Below, one piece after another: positions 1 to 4,711 of a stretch of DNA of 5,411 nucleotides. How positions within the stretch are numbered: position 1 is the stretch's first letter; each line of letters opens with the position of its first letter. Source of the stretch: Alphaproteobacteria bacterium (GTDB taxonomy: Bacteria; Pseudomonadota; Alphaproteobacteria; Micavibrionales; UBA2020); assembly GCA_018971405.1 (NCBI GenBank), contig JAGXAX010000112.1, positions 1 through 5,411 of the forward strand, written 5' to 3'. The notes beneath the pieces are model-generated. The model was not told the DNA's origin. It did no database searches and saw only the letters and a program-made list of their open reading frames with translations. The position numbers were made by a program, and so were the translations under genes.

Positions 1-285
1 ATAGGCGACGGCATGAACGACGAAATCGAGCTTGCCCCATTCTTTTTCCAGCGTGGCAAAAACCTGATCGAGGTCTTCTTCCTTCGCCACGTCGCAGGGC
101 AGGACCAGCTTGGCGCCGAGGCTTTCCGCCAGCGGGCGGACGCGCTTGCCGAAGGCCTCGCCCTGATAGGTGAAGGCCATCTCCGCGCCGTGTGCATGCA
201 GCGTTTTGGCAATTCCCCAGGCGATGGAATGGTCGTTCGCGACCCCCATGATCAGCCCGCGTTTTCCTTGCATGAGTTTTTCCAT
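1..285 (-). CDS. fabI: Enoyl-[ACP] reductase (NADH) FabI, N-terminal part, cut by the window edge
   Basis: FabI reduces trans-2-enoyl-ACP to acyl-ACP, the last step of each round of type II fatty acid elongation, in the cytoplasm. Only the first 95 codons are present; the family usually has about 260-275 residues, so roughly two thirds lie to the left of position 1. Visible are the Rossmann nucleotide-binding turn of the atypical SDR/FabI type (GVANDHSIAWGIA, residues 14-26), the CDV after the third strand (residues 64-66) and the start of the next strand, FVVHAVAY (88-95). The catalytic Tyr/Lys lie outside the window. The start ATG at 285-283 follows the fabB stop by only two bases and has a GGGGA nine bases upstream inside the end of fabB, so translation is probably coupled. 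A second ATG (Met5) is possible but less likely. The N-terminus closely resembles alphaproteobacterial FabI as I remember it. Confidence 0.95.
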   Translation of the reverse strand, partial: MEKLMQGKRGLIMGVANDHSIAWGIAKTLHAHGAEMAFTYQGEAFGKRVRPLAESLGAKLVLPCDVAKEEDLDQVFATLEKEWGKLDFVVHAVAY

Positions 286-287
286 GA

Positions 288-1511
288 TTATTGATCCCCG
301 TAGCGCGACAGCGCCAGCGTGGCATTGGTGCCGCCGAAGCCGAAGGAATTGGAGAGCACGGTCTCATGCGTCACGCCGTCTTCGCGCTTCAAGACAATCG
401 GCAATCCTTCCGCCGCGGGATCGAGTGTTTCGACATTGGCCGAAGCGCAGATGAATTTGTGCTTCATCATCAACAGGCAATAGATCGCCTCTTGCACGCC
501 GGTCGCGCCGAGACTGTGGCCGGTCAGCGACTTGGTCGAACTGAATTTCGGCACTTTATCGCCGAAGACTTCTTTCATCGCGCCCAGTTCCGCGCCGTCG
601 CCCACCGGCGTCGAGGTGCCGTGGGTGTTGATGTAGCTGACGTTGCCTTTGACGGTGGCAAGCGCCTGTTTCATGCAGCGCATCGCGCCTTCGCCCGACG
701 GGGCGACCATGTCGTAACCGTCCGACGTCGCGCCGTAACCGGTGATTTCGGCGTAAATCTTCGCGCCGCGCGCCTTGGCGTGCTCCAGCTCTTCCAGCAC
801 CAGCGCGCCGCCGCCGCCGGCGATGACGAAACCGTCGCGGTTGGCGTCATAGGCGCGGGAAGCCTTGGTCGGCTCGTGGTTGTATTTCGAGGACAAGGCG
901 CCCATCGCGTCGAACAGCAGCGTAAGCGACCAGTCGAGCTCTTCCCCGCCGCCGGCGAACATCACGTCCTGCTTGCCCCACTGGATCATCTCGACGGCGT
1001 TGCCGATGCAGTGCGCCGAGGTCGAGCAGGCGGAGGTGATGGAATAGTTGACGCCCTTGATCTTGAACGGCGTGGCGAGGCAGGCCGAATTGGTGGACGA
1101 CATGCAGCGCGTCACCATGTAAGGCCCGATGCGCTTGGGGCCTTTTTCACGGGCAACGTCGAAGGCTTCGAGCAGGTTTTTCGTCGAAGGCCCGCCGGAG
1201 CCCATGATCAGGCCGGTGCGCTCGTTGGAGATGTCTTTTTCCTCCAGCCCCGCGTCCTTGATCGCCTGATCCATGGAGATGTAGTTGTAGGCCGCGCCGT
1301 CGCCCATGAAGCGCAGCAGCTTGCGGTCGATATGCGCGGCGACGTCGATGTTCGGGCGCCCTTCCACATGGCTGCGGAAGCCGACCTCGGCGTATTTTTC
1401 CGAGAAGGAGATGCCGGATTTCCCGTCCTTCAAAGATTGGGTGACTTCATCCTGGCTGTTGCCGATGCAGGAGACAATGCCAAGTCCTGTGACGACGACG
1501 CGTCTTGTCAT
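288..1511 (-). CDS. fabB: Beta-ketoacyl-ACP synthase I (KAS I)
   Basis: FabB condenses malonyl-ACP with acyl-ACP and is the enzyme that elongates the cis-unsaturated intermediate made by FabA; it acts in the cytoplasm. The 407-residue product is full length and aligns from end to end with E. coli FabB as remembered. The nucleophile is Cys162 in [15 protein letters not shown], followed by the two histidines His297 ([11 protein letters not shown]) and His332 (TGHSLGA), with Lys327 between them; each is one position below the E. coli numbering. The C-terminal glycine-rich loop GFGGTNA is at 391-397. FabB rather than FabF is supported by [17 protein letters not shown] and AGGGEEL. The ATG at 1511-1509 has an AAGGA ribosome site at 1523-1519, seven bases away. 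The gene starts 24 bases after fabA and ends 2 bases before fabI, within one operon. No key residue is missing. Confidence 0.98.
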   Translation of the reverse strand: MTRRVVVTGLGIVSCIGNSQDEVTQSLKDGKSGISFSEKYAEVGFRSHVEGRPNIDVAAHIDRKLLRFMGDGAAYNYISMDQAIKDAGLEEKDISNERTGLIMGSGGPSTKNLLEAFDVAREKGPKRIGPYMVTRCMSSTNSACLATPFKIKGVNYSITSACSTSAHCIGNAVEMIQWGKQDVMFAGGGEELDWSLTLLFDAMGALSSKYNHEPTKASRAYDANRDGFVIAGGGGALVLEELEHAKARGAKIYAEITGYGATSDGYDMVAPSGEGAMRCMKQALATVKGNVSYINTHGTSTPVGDGAELGAMKEVFGDKVPKFSSTKSLTGHSLGATGVQEAIYCLLMMKHKFICASANVETLDPAAEGLPIVLKREDGVTHETVLSNSFGFGGTNATLALSRYGDQ

Positions 1512-1518
1512 GAGAATG

Positions 1519-1523
1519 TCCTT
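1519..1523 (-). promoter_or_regulatory. Ribosome binding site of fabB
   Basis: AAGGA on the minus strand, seven bases before the ATG at 1511-1509, in the short fabA-fabB gap. It supports this ATG as the start and separate initiation on fabB. Confidence 0.75.
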
Positions 1524-1535
1524 AGGAGTTCAGAG

Positions 1536-2090
1536 TTACATTGCGCGCGGGTTTTCGAACAGCCCGACCTTGAGGTCGTTGCATTCGTAAATCACCTTGC
1601 CGTCGACCTCGACGATGCCGTCGCCGATGCCCAGCACCAGACGGCGGTTGATGATGCGCTTGATATTGACGCGGTAGGTGACTTTTTTCGCTTCCGGCAG
1701 AACCTGTCCCGTGAACTTCACTTCGCCGACGCCAAGCGCGCGGCCGGAGCCGGGCGCGCCCGTCCAGCCGAGATAGAAGCCGAGCAGCTGCCACACGGCA
1801 TCAAGGCCAAGGCAGCCCGGCATCACTGGATCGCCTTCGAAATGGCAGGCGAAAAACCACAGATCCGGCCTGATGTCGAGTTCCGCGACGATCTCGCCCT
1901 TGCCGTGGGCGCCGCCCTCGGTAGATACATTTACGATGCGGTCGAACATCAGCATCGGCGGAAGCGGCAGTTTGGCGTTGCCGGGGCCGAACAGCCGGCC
2001 CTTGCCGCAGGAAATCAGGTCGTCATAGGAATAGCTGGATTTGGGTTGGAAGCTCATCTCTTCTTTCACTTTGGCGTTGGAATTTTGCAT
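1536..2090 (-). CDS. fabA: 3-hydroxydecanoyl-ACP dehydratase/isomerase
   Basis: FabA dehydrates 3-hydroxydecanoyl-ACP and isomerises trans-2- to cis-3-decenoyl-ACP, which commits carbon to unsaturated fatty acids; it works as a cytoplasmic homodimer with a hotdog fold. The 184-residue product carries the FabA signature [20 protein letters not shown] (residues 78-97), with the catalytic pair His83 and Asp97, and the strands [17 protein letters not shown] and NDLKVGLF. E. coli FabA has about 172 residues; the extra 12 are at the N-terminus. The ATG at 2090-2088 is preferred because of a very strong AAGGAGG nine bases upstream. An inner ATG (Met12, 2057-2055) would give the usual length but has only purine-rich GAAAGAAG directly before it. 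FabZ is excluded because the match covers the whole FabA-specific length. The neighbour fabB completes the FabA/FabB pathway. Confidence 0.98.
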   Translation of the reverse strand: MQNSNAKVKEEMSFQPKSSYSYDDLISCGKGRLFGPGNAKLPLPPMLMFDRIVNVSTEGGAHGKGEIVAELDIRPDLWFFACHFEGDPVMPGCLGLDAVWQLLGFYLGWTGAPGSGRALGVGEVKFTGQVLPEAKKVTYRVNIKRIINRRLVLGIGDGIVEVDGKVIYECNDLKVGLFENPRAM

Positions 2091-2099
2091 AGGTTCTCC

Positions 2100-2106
2100 C
2101 CTCCTT
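2100..2106 (-). promoter_or_regulatory. Strong ribosome binding site of fabA, touching the stop of the upstream gene
   Basis: AAGGAGG on the minus strand, a near-perfect match to the anti-Shine-Dalgarno sequence, nine bases before the fabA ATG. Its first A is also the last base of the TGA stop of the upstream gene (2108-2106), so a ribosome ending that gene sits on the fabA initiation site. This favours translational coupling and is the strongest ribosome site in the window. Confidence 0.8.
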
Positions 2107-3059
2107 CAGGCTGGAATAACGTGCTCCTTATAGTGCGTGCCCAGAATCATGCCGGTTTTCGCCAAGGATTTTGCAATACTCGGGTGAATCTGTCCAACAT
2201 CTTCGACAGAGATGACCGCAACCATCCGCCCCACCGCCTTGGCGACCGCGACGGCGCGCCCCAGCGGCTCGTCTAACCCTATCAAAACAAAGAATTCTTC
2301 CACCGCCGGTTTTATTTCCTTAAGATAATAAGGGATTTTTTTGTCATCGACGTCGTTGGCGGCGGCAAGCGCGCCCCAGTTTTTCGTGCCGGGCGTGCCA
2401 TGGCTCAAGGCCTCGCGCACCATGACGTTCATCAGCTCCCTGTCCATCCCCTCCGGCAATTTCGCCTGCCGTTGCGCGTCCTGAAAATAATAGCCCGCGA
2501 CGGCGCCGAGGCCGACCAGCGCCTCTGCCGTCGAATGGGCGTTGTCCGTCATGAACTCCTCGACCAGAAAATCGCAGAAATCCTGCGTCGCCATCTCGAA
2601 GGTGAGCGAGGCGATGACGCATTCGACCATCATCCGCAGCATGCGGTCGCGCGCGAAGCCGTCCTTTTCCCAGAGCGGCACGTCGTTGATGATCAGCGCG
2701 ATGGCGATCTCGTGCAAATCGTCAAGACCCTTGGGCAACTTGTCGGCGGTCGCCCGCGCCAGCAGACGCCCCAGCTCCGTATCATGATCGACCACCGTGG
2801 CGAACGGCATCAGCGCGTCCGGTTCGGCGTTGTCGGCGGGGTCGGTGCGCAGCAGGTCGGCGATGCGGTGGAACGCCTGCTCCATGATCACGTCCGGCTC
2901 CTCGTATTCGAGCAGCGTCTCGGTGAGCAGCCCTGCGTAAATGCACAGCGCGCGCAGCATCCGCGCCTGCGGGTCCCTGTCCTTGATCAGGACGCTGATC
3001 CGCGTCTGGATGTTCTTCGCTTCCGTTTTCAGCCGTTCCTGGGAATCGGGAGATGTCAA
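2106..3059 (-). CDS. Unrecognised helical 317-residue protein encoded directly upstream of fabA
   Basis: I do not recognise a family. The product has 317 residues, is rich in Asp, Glu, Ala and Leu, and looks mostly alpha-helical, with no signal peptide and no clear membrane segment. The most hydrophobic stretches are 115-130 (LHEIAIALIINDVPLW), 178-191 and 266-284; a Gly/Pro-containing stretch, HGTPGTKNWGA, is at 220-230. The three Cys (39, 147, 162) form no metal motif. The TTG start at 3059-3057 is the only start codon between the in-frame stop at 3080-3078 and Met34; an AGGAAAG lies ten bases before it. Starting at ATG Met34 (2960-2958) is the alternative but would drop a helical N-terminus. 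The gene lies 18 bases after the SH3 gene and 15 bases before fabA, so it is probably cotranscribed with fatty acid genes. This is the slot that irr fills in many Rhizobiales, but the product is much longer than a Fur-family protein and shows no His-rich metal site. Function is unknown. Confidence 0.85.
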   Translation of the reverse strand: MTSPDSQERLKTEAKNIQTRISVLIKDRDPQARMLRALCIYAGLLTETLLEYEEPDVIMEQAFHRIADLLRTDPADNAEPDALMPFATVVDHDTELGRLLARATADKLPKGLDDLHEIAIALIINDVPLWEKDGFARDRMLRMMVECVIASLTFEMATQDFCDFLVEEFMTDNAHSTAEALVGLGAVAGYYFQDAQRQAKLPEGMDRELMNVMVREALSHGTPGTKNWGALAAANDVDDKKIPYYLKEIKPAVEEFFVLIGLDEPLGRAVAVAKAVGRMVAVISVEDVGQIHPSIAKSLAKTGMILGTHYKEHVIPA

Positions 3060-3069
3060 AACCGCGCTT

Positions 3070-3076
3070 CTTTCCT
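3070..3076 (-). promoter_or_regulatory. Probable ribosome binding site supporting the TTG start of the unknown gene
   Basis: AGGAAAG on the minus strand, ten bases before TTG at 3059-3057 and just after the TAA of the SH3 gene. A second purine run, GAAG (3070-3067), is seven bases away. No ATG or GTG lies in frame between the stop and residue 34, so this site decides the start in favour of TTG. Confidence 0.5.
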
Positions 3077-3077
3077 G

Positions 3078-3605
3078 TTAGTTTTTAAAAGTCTCTTCGG
3101 GCAACACGCCCCAGACGTTGCGTCGCTCGACCCAGCCGTCGTAGCCCTCGATACTGACCTTGCACCAGCTGTCCTTGCACGTGCGCAGACTGGCGATCAC
3201 GCCCATGTCGAGCTTCACGACGGCGCGCGAATCCTCTTCCGGGTCGTCGCGCATGATCTGCTCACTGCCGGTGATGATGACAGCGCGCTTGCCTGAAAGC
3301 AAGTTCCTGTACACCCAGCCCGTGTCGCCCTCCTTGTCGCAGATTTTCCGCCAGCCGTCGAACTGCCTGACGATCTCCACGGGCAATCCCTTCTTTTCCA
3401 GCACCAGCGCGATCGGGTAGCGCCGCCCCGGGCCGGTGCGGAGATTGACCTCCTTGGCCCCCAGCGTGACGAAGCGCGGCACGGGCAGTTTGGGCGCCAG
3501 CGGATCCTCGTAGGAGGCCCGCGCCGACACGGCGCCGGCCGTTAAAGCCGCAGCCATGCCGAGGCCGAAAACGACAGCAAATGTCAGTAAAAGCACATAC
3601 TTCAT
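3078..3605 (-). CDS. Exported protein with two bacterial SH3-like domains (SH3_4 type)
   Basis: Starting at the ATG 3605-3603 the product has 175 residues. Residues 1-30 form a classic signal peptide: MKY, a hydrophobic core VLLLTFAVVFGLGMAAALTAGAV, and a likely cut after SARA. The mature protein should be periplasmic. A first SH3-like repeat covers about residues 49-105 (VNLRTGPGRRYPIALVL, then DGWRKI and GDTGWVYRNLLSG). A second, more divergent one covers about 125-168 (VVKLDMGVIASLRTC, then WCKV, YDGWVERRNVWG), with a possible Cys pair at 143 and 148. This layout matches the alphaproteobacterial SH3_4 (COG3807-like) family, thought to bind cell-wall or protein ligands; the exact role is not known. 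An upstream in-frame GTG at 3656 would add 17 residues before the signal peptide and is less likely. Neither start has a good ribosome site. It is the first clear gene of the operon that leads into fabA. Confidence 0.85.
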   Translation of the reverse strand: MKYVLLLTFAVVFGLGMAAALTAGAVSARASYEDPLAPKLPVPRFVTLGAKEVNLRTGPGRRYPIALVLEKKGLPVEIVRQFDGWRKICDKEGDTGWVYRNLLSGKRAVIITGSEQIMRDDPEEDSRAVVKLDMGVIASLRTCKDSWCKVSIEGYDGWVERRNVWGVLPEETFKN

Positions 3606-3682
3606 AATCCGGAAAGGATAGGCGCAAAACGCCCCCCGTCCAACCCTTTTTTCCACTCTTTTTTTCTCGACTTTTTAGACAT
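3602..3682 (-). CDS. Possible 26-codon leader frame overlapping the SH3 gene start
   Basis: A minus-strand ATG at 3682-3680 opens a 26-codon frame, very rich in Lys and Arg in its first half (MSKKSRKKEWKKG), which ends with TGA at 3604-3602. The stop overlaps the ATG of the SH3 gene as ATGA, the usual arrangement for translational reinitiation. This could explain how the SH3 gene is translated despite lacking a clear Shine-Dalgarno sequence. Against it: the small frame has no clear ribosome site of its own, its AT-rich first half may just reflect promoter sequence, and a frame of this size can arise by chance. I can name no family. Confidence 0.25.
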   Translation of the reverse strand: MSKKSRKKEWKKGLDGGRFAPILSGL

Positions 3683-3706
3683 AATACGATAAAAGAGGGC
3701 ATGATT
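3606..3706. promoter_or_regulatory. Divergent promoter region between the SH3-fabA operon and dusA
   Basis: About 100 bases separate the divergent starts, and the part from 3647 to 3695 is strongly AT-rich against G+C-rich surroundings. Promoters for both directions must lie here or inside the gene starts. On the plus strand CATAAT at 3680-3685 is a -10-like hexamer. On the minus strand TATTAT at 3686-3681 is another, overlapping it. I could not find a convincing TTGACA-like partner at 16-18 bases for either, so precise promoters are not called. Confidence 0.45.
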
Positions 3707-3709
3707 ATG
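3680..3709. repeat. Small inverted repeat around the dusA ribosome binding site
   Basis: CATAAT at 3680-3685 and ATTATG at 3704-3709 are perfect inverted copies 18 bases apart. The right arm contains the preferred dusA ATG (3707-3709) and the loop contains its GAGGG. The stem is only six pairs with one G-C pair, so as RNA it would be weak. It could be an operator half-site pair or chance. Confidence 0.2.
3695..3699 (+). promoter_or_regulatory. Ribosome binding site that decides the dusA start
   Basis: GAGGG lies seven bases before the ATG at 3707 but only one base before the ATG at 3701. The spacing therefore favours 3707 as the real start. Confidence 0.6.
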
Positions 3710-4711
3710 CTGGAAAAAGCCGTTGAAAAAACAATAGACCGCCGGCCGGAAATGGACAGGCGACTGGCCGTCGCGCCGATGATGGGCTGGACGGACAGGC
3801 ATGACCGTTATTTCCTCCGCCTCATCTCGCCGAACGCCCTGCTCTATACCGTCATGCTGACCACGGGGGCGCTGATCCACGGCAAAAAGCTCGATATCCT
3901 CGACTACAGCCCCGAAGAGCATCCGGTCGCCCTGCAACTCGGCGGCGCCGACCCGAAAGACCTCGCTACCTGCGCCAGACTCGGCGAGCAATACGGCTAC
4001 GACGAGATCAACCTCAACTGCGGCTGCCCGAGCGAGCGTGTGCAAAACGGCAGCTTCGGCGCCTGCCTGATGGCAGAACCACGGCTGGTCGCCGATTGCG
4101 TGGACGCCATGAAACAAGCCGTTTCCATCCCCGTCACGGTGAAAACGCGCATCGGCATCGACGAGCAGGATTCTTACGGATTTTTGACGGACTTTATCGG
4201 CGCGAGCGCGGACAAAGGCTGCAATGTTTTTATCATTCATGCCCGCAAGGCATGGCTGAAAGGGCTATCCCCCGCCGAAAACCGCACTATCCCGCCACTG
4301 CGCTACGGCGTTGTGCATCAACTCAAAAAAGACTTTCCGCATTTGACGTTCATCCTGAACGGCGGCATCAAAACGCTCGACGGCGTGCGGGAAGGACTCG
4401 CCGGAACCGACGGCGTGATGATCGGCCGCGAGGCATATCAAAATCCTTATTTTCTGGCGGAAATAGAGCGGGAGATTTTCAACACGCCCCATGTGCGCAC
4501 GCGCGGAGAGACCGTCGAGGCGATGATGCCCTATATCAGGCGCTGCCTCGCCGGCGGCGCTGAATTAAAAGACATCACGCGGCATATGCTTGGCCTTTAC
4601 AACGGGCTGCCCGGCACGCGGCGCTGGCGGCAGGTATTAAGCGGTGAAGCCTATAAACCCGCCGCGAACGAAAATGTGGTGACGGAAGCATTGAAGCACG
4701 TCGCCGGTTAA
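3707..4711 (+). CDS. dusA: tRNA-dihydrouridine synthase A
   Basis: DusA reduces uridine to dihydrouridine in the D-loop of tRNAs (positions 20/20a in E. coli) with FMN and NADPH. The fold is a TIM barrel plus a helical C-terminal domain. Counting from the ATG at 3707 (334 residues), the signatures are APMMGWTDRHDRYFLR (23-38), TTGALIHG (52-59), HPVALQLGG (72-80), INLNCGCPSERVQNG (101-115) with the catalytic Cys at 107, TVKTRIGID (144-152) with the flavin-contacting Lys at 146, HARKAWLKGLSP (178-189), NGGI (218-221) and GREAYQNP (240-247). HARKAWLxGLSP and RVQNGxFGACLM are DusA-specific and exclude DusB and DusC. The ATG at 3701 would add two residues, but the GAGGG is then too close. Two family-typical acids are replaced: MMGWTD where E. 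coli has LDWSD, and TVMLTTGA where it has TEMVTTGA. The gene stands alone on this strand. Confidence 0.96.
   Translation: MLEKAVEKTIDRRPEMDRRLAVAPMMGWTDRHDRYFLRLISPNALLYTVMLTTGALIHGKKLDILDYSPEEHPVALQLGGADPKDLATCARLGEQYGYDEINLNCGCPSERVQNGSFGACLMAEPRLVADCVDAMKQAVSIPVTVKTRIGIDEQDSYGFLTDFIGASADKGCNVFIIHARKAWLKGLSPAENRTIPPLRYGVVHQLKKDFPHLTFILNGGIKTLDGVREGLAGTDGVMIGREAYQNPYFLAEIEREIFNTPHVRTRGETVEAMMPYIRRCLAGGAELKDITRHMLGLYNGLPGTRRWRQVLSGEAYKPAANENVVTEALKHVAG
4708..4711. other. Overlapping convergent stop codons of dusA and the peptidase gene
   Basis: The self-complementary TTAA supplies both stops: the plus-strand TAA at 4709-4711 for dusA and the minus-strand TAA at 4710-4708 for the peptidase. 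No intergenic base is left, so transcription from each gene must end inside the other. Confidence 0.95.

Noticed and set aside
291..2276. A very long plus-strand open frame (about 660 codons) antisense to fabB and fabA.
   Set aside because: The opposite strand carries end-to-end matches to FabB and FabA with all catalytic residues. The antisense product is a His/Arg/Ala/Asp-rich composition typical of G+C-rich shadow frames and matches no family.
2106..3059. Unknown gene considered as an Irr/Fur regulator because of its place before fabA.
   Set aside because: At 317 residues it is about twice the length of a Fur-family protein, and it shows neither a winged-helix pattern nor the His/Cys metal sites.
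2400..3296. A plus-strand frame of about 300 codons antisense to the unknown gene and the SH3 gene.
   Set aside because: It is His/Arg/Gln-rich low-order sequence that spans two minus-strand genes and their gap. The minus-strand frames have sensible starts, ribosome sites and operon spacing, and this one does not. Because the unknown gene has no family match I considered this more carefully, but the coupling of the minus-strand frame to fabA favours the minus strand.
3621..3633. Hairpin GGCG-CAAAA-CGCC upstream of the SH3 start, considered as a terminator or riboswitch element.
   Set aside because: It has only four pairs, no T-run directly after it on either strand, and no larger conserved fold around it.
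3654..3656. GTG at 3656 as the start of the SH3 gene.
   Set aside because: It would put 17 extra residues before an already complete signal peptide, and no better ribosome site precedes it.
3602..4240. A minus-strand frame of about 210 codons antisense to the first half of dusA.
   Set aside because: DusA motifs on the plus strand are complete. Only the last 26 codons of this frame, which fall in the intergenic region, were kept as a possible leader.
4096..4563. A plus-strand frame of about 155 codons inside dusA.
   Set aside because: It is an out-of-phase shadow of dusA, rich in Arg and His, with no family features.
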